Shown: one piece after another, positions 11,738-23,725 of the stretch
How positions within the stretch are numbered: the first letter of the stretch is position 1
How the letters are laid out: every line of letters begins with the position of its first letter
NCBI GenBank assembly: GCA_004154925.1
Contig: QJNS01000704.1
Location: 1 to 64,000 of the forward strand
DNA from: Monosporascus cannonballus
Lineage: Eukaryota > Ascomycota > Sordariomycetes > Xylariales
Length of the DNA: 64,000 bases
Reading direction: 5' to 3'
The notes under the pieces: model-generated
Databases searched by the model: none
The model's input: the letters and a program-made list of their open reading frames with translations, nothing else
Told to the model about the DNA's origin: nothing
Made by a program: the position numbers and the translations under genes

Positions 11738-12165
11738 ACAGGAGTAAAAGAGTGAAAGGTCCCAAACCGAACAACAGATGGATCTATGATTAGTTAGGTA
11801 TCTACTGTAAATTAAAGTTCGGGGCTATTCCTTTACGCGCTGAACAAATTTCTCTGGTCCTGTGACACGTGAGATCACTCCAGTTACCGCACAAAAGCCC
11901 ACCTGTGTGTGACTACATCATCTCCGCGTCATCGTGGTCGCCCGATAGTCGGTTTCACATAACGGCTGTCTTAAAAAGTCAGAGTCACTCAAACACGATA
12001 CAGAGAACATTCGTTACGTTGCGGCCTGCGCCAAACGGGTCAGCCAAGGTCAAAGCCTAACCCTGTTGATGCCCAACTTGATCGAATGCTCAATCTACGT
12101 CCTCAAACTTGAGAAACCTCGTGCGTCCTCCTGCAGTCCTCCTCTGTATCAGGATATCCGTGGAC
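11738..12165. other. No gene recognised
   Basis: This short gap lies between the pseudogene above and the plus-strand orphan ORF. The two are divergent, so it may hold the ORF's promoter. No TATA or CCAAT element is clear. Confidence 0.4.
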
Positions 12166-12816
12166 ATGGAGAATTGCAACGCCAGAAACACCATCTATCC
12201 CAAGTGCAGTGGCCCCTCGCTGCCGCTGCCGTCGCACATCAAGGACGAGTGCCGAAAAGAAGGCTTTAACCACGCCGCTTTCAGGCTGTTGGACTGGCCG
12301 GTGTTCGCGCCCATCACCTCCATCCGGGTCCTCGATCTAGACGAGGATACCCATCAGCCCCAATGGACAGCCCTATTCCGAGACGGGGAGCCGCATCATC
12401 CAGTCACCCAGGAGCCGGCCCGTAATCCGCCGGTCTCACGCATGCGCATAGTCATCAACGCCTCAATTGGGGCGGGCGGCTGGCAAAGTTTCAGAGTGCC
12501 AGGCCGGCGGCCCGCCCCCTTAGTCATCGCGAACCACGACGGCGCGCCCGTCACCGTGGCGCAGTTCGTCCGGGAATTCGCGTCGTACGCGCAGAGGCAT
12601 CACGACAAGCTCGCCAACGTTTTGGGCACGACACAAAACCCGGTCTATTACGCCTTGTGCCACCATAGAGCCGATGAGTACGAAATATATATTGCGCCAG
12701 AAGATGACGCGGCCCGGCGCCAGCGGTGGGCCAACTTCACACGCGAACTTCAAGTGGAATTACGGTCGCGGCAAGATGAGGCGGCAGTGCAGCTGTTAAG
12801 GCAACTTGTGCTATAA
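12166..12816 (+). CDS. Orphan hypothetical protein, 216 aa
   Basis: The frame is open from the first ATG (12166, context GGACATGG) to TAA. It also stays open upstream of that ATG to about 12109, so a spliced upstream exon cannot be excluded. The translation has coding character: balanced hydrophobics, a Pro-rich middle, a central segment resembling a small alpha/beta domain (MRIVINASIGAGG, then PVTVAQFVREFASYAQRHHD), and a charged helical C-terminus. I do not recognise a family. The pattern of a beta segment followed by a 'TVxxFVxxF' helix is loosely like small fungal domain-of-unknown-function proteins, but that is a guess. There is no signal peptide or membrane segment. It stands between two disabled or unrelated genes and has no apparent partner. 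Confidence 0.5.
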   Translation: MENCNARNTIYPKCSGPSLPLPSHIKDECRKEGFNHAAFRLLDWPVFAPITSIRVLDLDEDTHQPQWTALFRDGEPHHPVTQEPARNPPVSRMRIVINASIGAGGWQSFRVPGRRPAPLVIANHDGAPVTVAQFVREFASYAQRHHDKLANVLGTTQNPVYYALCHHRADEYEIYIAPEDDAARRQRWANFTRELQVELRSRQDEAAVQLLRQLVL

Positions 12817-13574
12817 CTATGGTATCTTCGCATTATCCGCACGCGCATCACTGTTGTACCATGTTGGCATGGAAGTTCAGAAGCAGCACCTGGTAATTGA
12901 GACAGGATGCGCCCAATGTAATGCGAAAGCAGAACGACGCGATAGGAGATAGCGGGAAGCTGTGCCTGGACATAGTGTCCCGCGCATTGAGCGGACTGCG
13001 TATTTAGCTGGAATGAGCTCGTCTAGGGGTTATTTCTGGCTAAGGCTATGAACAAGAGCAAGTAGCAGGCGGGAGTTGGCCGAACTGATGGGATAAGCGG
13101 CCGGCGTTAGGGCGAGAAACTGGTCCAAGGTGTCTGTTGGTAAGTCTCCTAACAGAGCTCATATACTTGGTAATAGATCGAGGACTCCGTTACTGCACAT
13201 AATTTTCTCACCCAGGCAGGACACGACCAATGTAATGAGGAGTCGGGATGTATTTCCTATGTGATGACCCCCTGACTCTACCAAAGTATTTCCATCTCTA
13301 CTCTAAATGCCTGTTCTGGTTCTCTTGATAGTGCTGTTTTCCACGTGAAATCGTTTCACATTGTCGATCCGTTCATGCATGATGCGTATCGTCCTACCAA
13401 CCCAACGCCAAGCGCCCAAATTTCAGATCCCGAAAGAACCAACCCGAAAGAACCCTATGAAACTGTAATCGATGAAGGAGGGAATATGCTTCCTCGATCC
13501 TACCACACCTTATTCACAAACTGGGAAGAGACAGACACCCCTATGTACACACGCGACCCTACCCGTCCGTATTC
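12817..13574. other. No gene recognised
   Basis: This lies between the ends of two convergent genes, so it should contain both 3' UTRs. A 77-codon open frame ending at 13578 starts only at a GTG and looks like chance. Confidence 0.4.
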
Positions 13575-15359
13575 CTAGGCGTAGGCCACCGTAGACCGCG
13601 CCTTCTTCTCGTGATGATCGTCGTTTTCCTTCTTCTTCTTGAAGATGCTCTTCAACAGGTTGTCCTTCTTGGGCCGGATGGCCATGCTGACTGTAGTGTC
13701 CCGGTCGTCGACGGCCCGCACCTCGTGCCTAGTAGACGACTTCGAGGAGGACTTGGTCGAACGCTCCGTCCTCTCGCTGCGATGGCTACGGTGGCTTCGA
13801 TGGCTGCCAGCCTCGCTCGCCTCGTCCCTGTCCCTGTTCTTGGTGCTCCGGCGGTCGTGGCTCTCGGCGGACCGCGACCGGAGGCCCTTGTGCGACTTGT
13901 GTGACGATGACTTGTGCGACTTGCTCGTCTTGGACGACCGGTGGGTGCGGCCGCTGCGCACGGTCCGCCCGTCGTCGCCGCCGTACTGGCTGCGGATGGC
14001 GCGGTCGGCCTCGGGGCTGATGAGCTCGAGGTCCGCGGCCTCGTCCCCGCTGCCAGGCGGGATGCCCCTACGCCACGTCTCGATCGTGCTCAGTTCCTCC
14101 TCGAGGACGAGCGCCTCGTCGAATCCCTGGCCATCATACTCTGGCTGCGGCATCCGCTGGGCTGGTTGCGCCTCGAAGGCCATGGGCTGGGCGGCGAGGG
14201 CGCGGGCCGCCTGTTCCTCCTTGATTCGCTTGATGATTTTGAAGCCGCCAAACATGACGACGGTCACGCCGACAGTGACGCCCGCCGCGATCAGGAACTG
14301 CGGGCTTGCGAGAAGACCGAAGACAGCCGGGCTCCCACCCTTCAAGATGCCCAGGAAAGAAGGGGATAGCTTGCCGACTATGGCTGAAAGCTCTGCGAGC
14401 AGGAGGGCGACAGCGGCGGCGGCATCGGGGTTGTTCTGTAGATGATCGATGATGTGGGTTGCAGTGTGGTGCATGCACTCGGCTTCGTTCAGCAAGTCCT
14501 CGATCTTCTCTGCCAATTCATGCGCTTTTCGCTCCGCATCATCTGCCTCGCGTGCCTGGTGAGCAGGGTCTAGATGTACCATGTCTACCAGATCCGGCGG
14601 GGCGTCGCCATATGCCAAGTCCATATCGATTTCCTTTTTCTTCATCGAGGGATTCGACCGGGGGCGCACCATGACAGCGGCGGGTTCCTGGTAGGGATCA
14701 AGAACCTCATCTTCGTAGTAGATGGGCATCGGGGCTTGGGATTGAGCAGGAGCGGTGGGCGCACGTGCAAGGGTTGGGCGGCTCAGGGCCATGTCCCTCG
14801 GCGCGGTCTCTGCATATGGCGAACGGTAAGCGGCGGGAGGGTGCGAAGGGGCTGTAGCCGAAACCTCGCTATGAGCTCGAAGATTATTCTCGGTCAAGGT
14901 GCTTGCCCTTGACTTCCGAGAACCTCGCGAAAACTTTGAGCCGTGGCTTCGCCGGGAAGAGGCTTGGGAAGCATCATCATCATCGTGGTATGTCTGCCGA
15001 TATTCCAACGAATGGCGGCCATAGTCCACCTCCTCCCGATACTGTGGAAGCGCAGCTACGTCGAAAGTTTGACTGCGCTTGATGGCGCGCTCGACGGCGC
15101 GCTCGGCTTTGACAGATGCTTTCTTCTGGTCATAGGTAGCCTTCGCCTCCTTGAATACTCCAAGTAGATGCTTGCCCTATTGAAGTCATCGTCATTAGGT
15201 AACATCCCCTCTATGCAGCGTGATCGCGGTTTCACTTTGGGGAAACACAACATTACTATGCGGGGAATGTGGAGCGGGTAAGCTTACACTGCTGATGATC
15301 TTCCCCGAGGAATTCACGATCGTAACGACCTCTACGGGGAGCTTGAGTGAGTCTTGCAT
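13575..15359 (-). CDS. Conserved-type fungal protein with one membrane segment and Ser/Arg-rich tails
   Basis: Two exons (15359-15288 and 15176-13575) give 557 residues. The intron is 111 nt with a GTAAGC donor and an AATAG acceptor, phase 0. Exon 1 encodes a short N-terminus (LPVEVVTIVNSSGKIISS) that flows into KHLLGVFKEAKATYDQKKA. Residues 85-230 are low-complexity (Asp, Ser, Pro, Arg). Residues 230-298 are helical and charged, probably coiled. A hydrophobic glycine-rich segment at 318-339 (FLIAAGVTVGVTVVMFGG) is followed by basic residues, suggesting a membrane anchor with a cytosolic positive flank. The last 200 residues are rich in Ser, His, Arg and Lys, with SHKS and SHRS repeats, and end in a Lys cluster. 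The middle block is the only part likely to be conserved. No enzyme motif is visible and function is unknown. The Ser/Arg stretches could be phosphorylated. Confidence 0.75.
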
Positions 15360-17145
15360 CTTTTTTCGGGTCCTGTTTTCATGAAATTCTTTGAAAGAAG
15401 GGTCAAAATGGTAGCGGAATATTCAGGAGTAGAGAAGCTTTTAGAGGCCGCCATTCCCAGCCACCTGCGGCGGTGAAGAGGTGGAGTTCGATTCACCGAC
15501 AAAGCGTAATGAGATCAAGTATATCCATGCATTCACGGAAACCCATAAAAGTTAATGAAGCACCCAAGCTAAACGTGGCTCGTGAGGAACTTTGGGTGAG
15601 AACATCACATGCATAGCTGTTGATGAATTGTTGCATTCAGGGGGAAATGCCGTTCGTAGCACGCTTCCGCTTATTCGGTACAATGATTCTCAGATTTACA
15701 GTGCTGGCAACGATGATTGGTTAGTGTCGGTCACACTTATCAGGCCTCTTTGCAGCAAATCCAACTTTCTAAAAATCCATCAGTCGAATGATAGGTTGGT
15801 TACTTACGCCCGGCTCGGAAAATAGAGCAGTGCAATGTGGTAGCACCAGATTTACATACGGGCCCCTCTCTTACATTGCACTGCGTTGCCATCTGAGAAA
15901 TGTTGTCTTAGGTATTTCGGGAAGCCGAATGCGGCGTTGTGTCATACGTCTGCGAAATCTCACTATGTTCCGGCGTGTTGGACAAAGAACGCGATGTCGC
16001 AGAGGCCGCTGGAGAGGCCGCAATTCAGTGCGAAGGGGACGAACCCCTGCCACTAAAGTGGACAGCAGGCTGGGGAAACGGTGCGAAAGGACGACCCGGT
16101 CAGCGGCACAGCTTAGTTGCCCGCGAATCTCGCGTTGATTAAAGCAGGGCATTGCATTGTCTTGGCCGTCTGAATCGACTGGCTTTGAATGGAGACAAGT
16201 GGTAATTGTCGTGGCCGCTGAAGGTACAGGAGCGGGGAACGCTGGATGTCCACAGCGCTATCAAGATTCAAAAGATGTTTCTCTGGACACCGGTCCCCAC
16301 AGGTCCCATGGAACTTCTTCCTATTGATCGCTTCCAAAGGTTCGAGAAGGAGGAAAATCAAGGAAGGTCCTTAAGTTCCCTTGTATCAGTGATTCTAAGC
16401 ATTCGGCTTTCCCTATCAGTCGTGGTCTGATTTTCCAGGAGACAGCAGAGCAACACCTCTCGAAATTGCTCGATGGTACTGTAGATGGTGAACTGGATAA
16501 GGCGTGCCACACCACGGGGGATTTTTAGAACTCCTCGTCGGAGGTCAGCGCAGTGATCAGAATCCCTTCGAACGCATCCACTTAAATCGGGATGGGCAAA
16601 ATGCGAAACACTCTAACGTCGCTGTCATGCAGAGGAGAGAACGCATGTCTTGCTTATGGGTAGCAGCATTTGACTGCACACAGCGGATATGCACGGTAGA
16701 GGCGGGTCAACGTCGGACAGGAAGCACGAGCTGCTGGGGATTGAAGTGGAGCTTGCTCTGTTAAGAGTTGAAAGAGTCTGCTCGAAATCCAATGGAACAA
16801 TTTAGCGGTGTGGCTGGGGGATCGTGGCTCGGGCTATCGTAATTCAATCGAATGCCATGGCTGGTACAGCCTCCCCTTTCCGCATGAGCACACCTTATTG
16901 GTATGTCTTTGTAAGGAAAAGTGCGTATTAAACACGATACCGGGCGATGTGCGAAGTAGGCGTTTTAGCTTATCTCGAGACCATCATTGTAAATTAAATT
17001 AGCATCAAAATTACTACTCAAGGACTTATTCGGTACTCGTAGACCTCCGGTATGATAAATCAACGCTATGCAATGAAGCCCGCTCGCTAATCGGAACGAC
17101 TAATCAACCCATCCAAAGAAAGCCATGACGCCTCCTGTGACAGAA
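15360..17145. other. No gene recognised
   Basis: This stretch is upstream of the 13.6-15.4 kb gene and downstream of the 17.1-19.8 kb gene. Several 60-115-codon frames exist on both strands, none with splice support or family features. Confidence 0.4.
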
Positions 17146-19844
17146 TCATGCGCGAGATCGACCACGGAACAGGCTCCCCTCGCTCCTAATCTGGCTAACG
17201 TCGCCCTCCAGTCCGAAGCCATACCGCACATCGCCGTCCCAGACAGCACGCTCGGGGAAAAAGCGCGCATCCTCGGGTCTCGGCGGCGGCATGTTGGCGG
17301 TAGCGGTGGAGACGCCGAGCGCGTTCGCGGCCGCCGCCGTCCGCTGGTGCACGAGCCCGTAGCCGACGCGCAGGTTCTTAACGTCGGCGGCGGCTTCCTC
17401 GCCAGAGCCCCAGCCGACCTTCTCGAGCGCGGGCCCGCGCGTGGCCGCCACGATGCTCGAGAACCGCGTGTCGCGGAGGCGGCCCTCGTTCTCGAGCACG
17501 GCGCACGTGCCGCTGGCGATCCCGAGCGCTGCCAGCAGCAGGGCGCCGGCGTAGACGCCCCATAGCATGCCCGTGTGGTACCGGTAGTGGTTCTCGAAGC
17601 GGGTGCGCTCGCAGGGGTACCGCGTCGAGGCGTCGCCCGCCACGTCGCCGCTGCTGGCGTCGGGCCGCGCCGCCCACACCACTGACAGGAACTGCGGGTT
17701 CGATAAGATGGAGAAGATGATGTCCTCGTAGAAAGACTGCAGCCGCTCCATGAGGTCCGGGTGCGGGACCCACCCGCGCCGCGGGTCGATCAGCTTCGTC
17801 TGAATCGCCTTGGTCGTCGCTATTACGCCATAATCAATCGTGCCGTTGACGAAGTATCGTAACATGGCGCCTATGGAATGGAAGGCGGCGACTCGCCGAT
17901 AGTGCTGCTTGTCGTCGTTCGGATACACGTAGTTGCTCTTGGGGTATGCTGTTGTGTTGTCGTTCGTCCCATCGTTGGCGTCCTCGTCCTGCAGCCACTT
18001 GGTATCGATGACGGGGTAGAGGAACTTGCGATTCGTTACGACAGCGAATTGCTCGCCGCCCGTGTGGTTAAACCGGACAGTGTACTCGGTCTCGTAGTTT
18101 TCGCACGCGAATACTTTCGGCACGAAGGCCTCGTTCCAACCCGGCTCAGTCCTACTCGGCTCGCGGTCCGGGTTTACCTGTTCAGAATACCCGATCCACA
18201 GGATCGGCTCCGTACGGAAAGCACCGAGGTCTTCCGGGAACGGGGGCCCACCCGGGGGCATGCCACCAGGGTTGAGTTCCTTCATCTGTAATGCCGCATA
18301 GTCGCCTCCGTTGCCATACGCATAGTAGCTGTAGTTCCCCTCGGGTAATAAGAGTTTGGTGGAGAAGCCCTCTGGCGGGTCGTGGTCTCTGAATCGTCCT
18401 ATCTTCGAGCCTACGCCTTTCGCGAGCTCCTTGCACTGGTATCCAGGGGCCGTGAAGTTCACCACGTACGTGCAATTCCAGCCGGCCCCGCACATGTCCA
18501 CGGTCGCTCCCTTTCTGTTCACCACTTGTTTTCCGTACGCCGCCATTCTCGCAATCTGCTCGAACTGATCACTCAACCCAGTATAGTAGTCGAACCAGCC
18601 CTCGGAAGTGTTTGTCACGGTGGTGCTGTTCCATAAGGATACAGATAATCCATATAGGCCATCGATCCGCGTAGGATCGCGCCAATTCTCAAGCTCCTCC
18701 TTGACAAAGTTTAGAGTACGCACACCCGGACACGTCGTATTATCTACCGTGAAGGCGGGCTCTACGCCCAACGTGCTGCTTGTGAGTATGATCACGAGCG
18801 GCGCAAGCCTAGATAGTTAGCTATCAGTTCATGAAAGTCCACGGGCCACTGATGGGCAATAACGACCTACCAGACTAGAAACGCCAAAGCAATCGCAACT
18901 TTGGCCCTCTTGTATATCTCAAGATTCCAGAGCGCAGACAAGTCCTCCGTAGCTGCGAACAAGGAGTCCAGGGCCGCAACGCTAAGCATCTTGCTCCGCA
19001 CAGTCACCCAGATCCTCTGCCTATATGCGACTATCACAGCCGACACCAGGCAAGCCTTCGTCATGAATGCCAGCGCCGTGCCGTACCGAAGCATCTTGAG
19101 TTGGTCATCGGCTATATGACCGTCCAGGATTTGGTAGAAGGCATGATGCCCCACTGCGAAAGCAAAGCCGCACAAGAAAAAGACATGCATGATCCATGCC
19201 GGTCTCCAGTGCCACCAGCGCTTCCTGTTCCGTAGCACAGATGAATAAGGCGGAGGCATTCGTGGGCTCCTCCATGACGCGTTCGTGCCAGGCGTATTCA
19301 GGAGATGTGCTTGGGAGTTGGTGCGGTTGTGCCCAAACAGCCCCCGGGGAGAGAAGGTGGATTGCGAACTGGCGGGAGAGTAATATGCTGTGTTGTCTTC
19401 AAACCGAAATGGAGCTGGCCGCGGCCTCGAAGCTGAAGTCGAGGCTGATGGTGAGTGATGGAAGGTTGGCGGCCTTGCTTTTGGCTGAGGCATGTTATTA
19501 TTTTGTTCGGAGCCAAGATTAGGGGATGCCATGTTGACGGGAGACCTTGAGCCCAGGTCGCCGCCCTCCGACCATGCTGCCGGGCTCAACATCGGAGGGC
19601 TGTACGGTCCCATGGCCCCCACCACCGGCTGCCATTGCCGCGATTCTGTTGATACCGAGGAAACATGGCGAGAGAAGCCTAAGTAACTCCCTGATTGAGA
19701 CTGTGAACTAACGGAGATGTTGTCGCTTGCGCTGCGCTGGTGTGAGGTATGTGTAGGCGAGGTTAAAGGTTTTGACTGGATTGGCTGTTGGCTCTCCGGC
19801 CTTCGCAGTGGAGGCGTGTTAGACCAATCGCTGTATTCGGCCAT
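17146..19844 (-). CDS. Four-TM membrane glycoprotein with a 400-residue ectodomain
   Basis: Two exons (19844-18871, 18808-17146) give 878 residues. The 62-nt intron has a GTAGGT donor, a TAGCTAAC branch site and a CTAG acceptor, and it joins inside the third membrane helix (AFLVW to LAPLVIIL). Residues 1-205 are Ser/Pro/Gln-rich and probably cytosolic. Membrane segments lie near 216-236, 256-276, 314-335 and 738-762. The region 336-737 should be outside the cell: it has many N-glycosylation sequons (for example NNTTCPG, WNCTYVVNFT, GNYSYY, FNHTGG, VNGTID) and several cysteines. The C-terminal 115 residues are cytosolic, with VKNLRVGYGL and an Arg-rich end. Related fungal proteins are often given an unlikely 'deformylase-like' label; nothing here shows such an active site. 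A receptor-like or wall-facing role is inference from topology. The architecture resembles the broken gene at 10.1-11.7 kb, although I cannot show homology. Confidence 0.75.
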
Positions 19845-22092
19845 TCCCCTGGAGCCCTCGCAAAGGGCATTGATATGGAATTGAAGGAGCAGCTACAATG
19901 AGCACCCAGCAAACGAGCCGTGGTAAAGGACCGTGAAATGGCAAGAATCCATAAAGTCAGCCCACTCAAACTGGGTGACTCTCAAAACTGGTCGAGTTCC
20001 CGGATATCTGAACACAATTGTGAGGAGCCGATGCAACCAAAGTTGGACCAACTGCAGAAGACTAGTTTGTAGCGCGCAATATAGGGACTTACCAACCGGG
20101 CGGCAACACGGGCACAACAGCTCTGCTGTGCAACGGCAGCACCGCTGCTTATGAAAGCTCTCCCCTCCTATACCGCCATCATCGCCAAAAGAAATTTCTC
20201 CGGCCAATGTTGGATCATCTCGGTGCAGCCGAGTAGCGTGGCGTCCCCACCCTTTGCCCACGCCCCAGACTTGCTGTCCCAGCCCTATGGATCATGCAAA
20301 GTTACCTTGGTTTTCCCAGTAATTGGGTTTTCAACGTTTCACAGCATCACGGGCGAACGCGGTGAGAGAATTCCTTTGCGTCGCACATGGGAGTCATCAC
20401 TACGACATAATCACGCAATGTGCAATCGCCACATGCTGCGACTCTTAGGAGGCAGAGAGGGCAACGCGAAAGTTTGCTTTACCAAGATGCCTACCCGATG
20501 AGTTGGCGAAGCGCGCACTGCTTCGATCTGCATAGTTTGTCTGTCTAGGGCTTACGTTAGATTCGGGACATCAATATTGGCGCCTTTACCTTCGGTCTCG
20601 GCCTATAACTCGAGCGCAAGCGCATACTCGCGTCAGCTGACGGTAGAATACTGTAATTCTCCACAGGTCTGCATAAGGCATTTTTGAGGAAGTCTGAATT
20701 TCCCGAAAGCCGGATTGCTGGAAGTACGAATAAGTGATGCCACATACGTTCTAAAATTAGAACACTATCGCAGATCCTCTAAGCCAGCCCATACAGTAGA
20801 TCTAGTTTTCAGAACCCCCCAAGCTAGGTAAAGATAAGTTTGCTACCGGCATTGACGAGCTGCATACTTGCAAGGCTGTGTTAGGAAAGGTTCAAATTCC
20901 CTCTCCTTCATTTCCAGCGGCGCATGCAGGAGAGAGTTGATGCGCAAGTACGTTCTTGGCGTTCTTGTTAGCAGTTCGGTTGCTGAAGCAGGCTGAAGCT
21001 TAAGGACTGTGCCGCCATACAAATAAGTTGACTGGAAGTATGAAAGTTGTTCGTAGGGCTTTTTGGTCTTAATAATGGACCCGCTTCAGGCAAAATTTTT
21101 TGAATTATGCACAATGTAGACAACTCCGTAGCTAGCCTCTATGGGGGTTGGTGTCGTCTTAATTTGTCTAATATAACCGTTGCGTTTTTATGTGCAGCAG
21201 GGCGATATATGGGCCCATCAAGTTTGTGCGGCGGTAAAAGCAGCAAAAGAAATCCGAAGAGGTGCTGACTCTTGTGTGGAAATGCTGAGGCATGTTGAAC
21301 GAATATTATTGGATAGAAGGGCTGGCGATCAGCTTCTTCCAGCAATTTATTATGGAGTACAGTTCTCTGTCTCCCGACCAGTCTTCTGAAGTGTCTTCTG
21401 AATACCCACCAGCCTCCAAATACGTCTGCAACCGAATTGCCTCTTGATGCCACTCTCCCTTCTTCGGATTGATTCTACTTGTTAGCTATTCAATGAGCTA
21501 GAGGACCCTACCTAGGTGTGTAAGACCATTAAGGATAACGGAGGTACCACTACGAGAGAGCTTGTGCCTTTACCGGGGGATTATGTCTCTTGAGGGAGGC
21601 TATCAACGGCGGTGACGGCCGTGAGCATATGTAGTCATCCCCCGACCTTCTGGCGGACTTGCATCTATTGGATACGGACATACGTTTCTTAAGAGTTAGT
21701 ACTGTTACGTTAACCGCGAACCCAGCGATGTGCGATGACTGTTACTCTCAGTCGAACTCCTTCCCCCTATCTAATAAATACTACGCCTTCTATCTCTGAC
21801 GGCCTTTGCCAAGTCCTTCCATATTAACCAGCTTGTTGATGGGATTCGAGAGACCTCTTTCATTCTATTACGCGGAAATGTCCACGACTCACAAGCCCCG
21901 CGGGAGGCATGGTTCGGATCAAGTGGACAGAGCGCTTCATTGGCGATGGTTCAAGCCCAGAACGAGCATCCACAACGCCACCGCAGGACACAGACGAAAA
22001 TAATCGCCTTGTCCATTCCTCTGATTAGACATTGATGTATTATTCCCGATTATGACATGACATATTGTGAGCAAATTCAGCACCCGGACCCC
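19845..22092. other. No gene recognised
   Basis: This contains the promoter of the four-TM gene on its left side. The remainder shows only short random-looking frames. Confidence 0.4.
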
Positions 22093-23097
22093 TCAGACCC
22101 TGAGCGCCGCGTTTTCGTCGGTCCAGTCGCGGTATGCGTCCCCGCCGAGCCACAGGTAGGGCCAGTCGTCGATCTGGCGGGTCCGCGCCGAGCATGCGTA
22201 CTCGCCGGGGCGCGGAGCCACGAAGAAACTCTACGGCAGCACGGCCGCCTTCCAAGCGTCGAAGACGGCGTCGCGGTGGTGCCGGAGGAGGGGAAGGAAG
22301 ATATGTGCCCCTCGGTCTGCCACCGGAGCGAGGTCAGGACACCCTCCACGACGGGCGCGCGCCGCTTGAAGGCCGACGACGTGAACTTGGGGCTCCGCGG
22401 CGACGACGGGGCCCCCGACACGAACTGGTGCGTGTACCGCTTGTACCTGAACCCGTTGGCGGCGATGGTCCTTGCTGCCGGAAGCACGGTCTCCACGGAC
22501 GTGACGGTGGAGGTGGAGGTGGAGGTGGAGGTCGTGGTCGTGACTCTGTTCGCCACGGCGGTGGTGTACGGCTCGTCCAAGACTTGCGCTCCTTCTCGCC
22601 GGAGTAGTCGTCCTGGCCACCGCCGACGGATATAGTTCGTGGCGGTAGCGCCGTGTGCGTCGTGGTGCTAGTTTAGGAGGGCATCGGGAGGGCCATGCAG
22701 GCACAGGCGCCCGAGATCCGGAGGTTGTCCCCGCGGGCGGGACGTAGGGCGAGCGGGCCAAGTCGTCGGGGTCGATGACTTGACGACATCGGTGCTGCTG
22801 CGCTTCACGGGTGTTTCTATGGTCGGAAGTGATCCCATGGCGCTTGTCAAACAGGTGAGGGCTTTGGTTGACGTTTGAGTGGTGATGGCCCACTCGGTCT
22901 AAGGAGCTGTGTGTAAGATGGCATGTCCCCTTGAAGCCATCGTGGTATTATCACATTACCACATAGACACAGTCGCTCACAGTGGCATCCACGGTAGTGG
23001 TCTTCGCGAGAGTCACGGTATGTCTTTCTGCTGCCTCTGGAATCGATACCGGCGCACCTGTCAGGCTTAGGACGGGCGTTATAGTAACGGTTTCCAT
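22093..23097 (-). pseudogene. Disabled GLEYA-type adhesin gene
   Basis: The minus strand contains parts of a fungal adhesin in different frames. From about 23097 a Thr/Val-rich stalk (METVTITPVLSL, later HTVTLAKTTTVDATVSDCVY) is followed by frame loss. A Thr/Ser repeat then leads into NGFRYKRYTHQF and FKRRAPVVEGVLTSLRWQTE (22540-22300), which matches the start of a GLEYA lectin-like domain. The core of the domain continues near 22230-22095 in another frame: SFFVAPRPGEYACSA, then DDWPYLWLGGDAYRDWTDEN, ending at a TGA at 22093-22095. The last part of the domain is missing. GLEYA domains bind glycans and sit on secreted or wall-anchored proteins. The shifts do not coincide with splice sites, so this copy should not make a working adhesin. 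Confidence 0.7.
22506..22529. repeat. Hexanucleotide GGTGGA repeat, four units
   Basis: Four exact units of GGTGGA follow each other, coding Thr-Ser repeats on the minus strand inside the adhesin remnant. Repeats of this kind in adhesin stalks expand and contract by slippage. Confidence 0.8.
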
Positions 23098-23122
23098 GCT
23101 TGATCGCATCTGTCATCTCGGC

Positions 23123-23725
23123 TTATTTGCTTCCGTGTATGATAGGGTGACAAGTCACAAGGTCGTCGGTAGTATGCCCAGCAAGTCGAAGCAATACACC
23201 GTGCCGAGGGGGGTCCATGTCGAGACCCTGGTCAACGGCAACATTGGCCTTATGGAAGGCGGTGCCCTCAACGCCCTTCGCGAAGGCAAAGCTGCCCTTA
23301 CCAATCGGCTTCGCCGACACCGACAGCGGCAGAAAACCAGGTATCTCCAGCTGCCTTTCATGGTTGCCTTTTTTGCACTTTTCCCTGTATGGTTGGTAGA
23401 GGATCGCCGGAAGAAAGGAGTTCGGATGAGGCTGGGGAAGGTGCTGTTTGGGGGTGGAAGATACCGATGTATGATCGTTCATGGCATCTCTACTTATAGC
23501 GTCGATGTAGACACGAAGGGGTACCGCGATACCGAAGAATTGTAGACATCGCCGCAGCGACGCGCACATACGGATGTTTGGCGCTTCTACGCCGTCTCGA
23601 GATATACGAAACAGCTCGTCTGCTTGGATCCAGTTCCATGGACATATCCGGTGGAGTAAGGTGGCCCTGACATTCCAAAGGAGAACACCAGACGGCGCTG
23701 AGGACTGGCGGCGCGAAATTTCCAC
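23123..23725 (-). other. Unassigned 200-codon open frame
   Basis: The frame is open for 200 codons upstream of the adhesin remnant on the same strand. Its part near 23330-23150 (IPGFLPLSVSAKPIGKGSFA and onward) reads more like protein than the surrounding frames. I cannot link it to a family or decide whether it is an upstream piece of the decayed adhesin or chance. Confidence 0.2.

Noticed and set aside
13639..14445. 268-codon plus-strand open frame
   Set aside because: It is antisense to the Ser/Arg-rich protein gene. Repetitive GC-rich codons keep the opposite strand open; there is no start context or family feature.
22057..22635. 192-codon plus-strand frame with Val/Glu repeats
   Set aside because: It is antisense to the GLEYA remnant; the repeats are the complement of Thr/Ser codons.
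23123..23545. Coding on the plus strand (the 22982-23545 frame)
   Set aside because: It competes with a more protein-like minus-strand frame and overlaps the adhesin stalk remnant; neither has family support.
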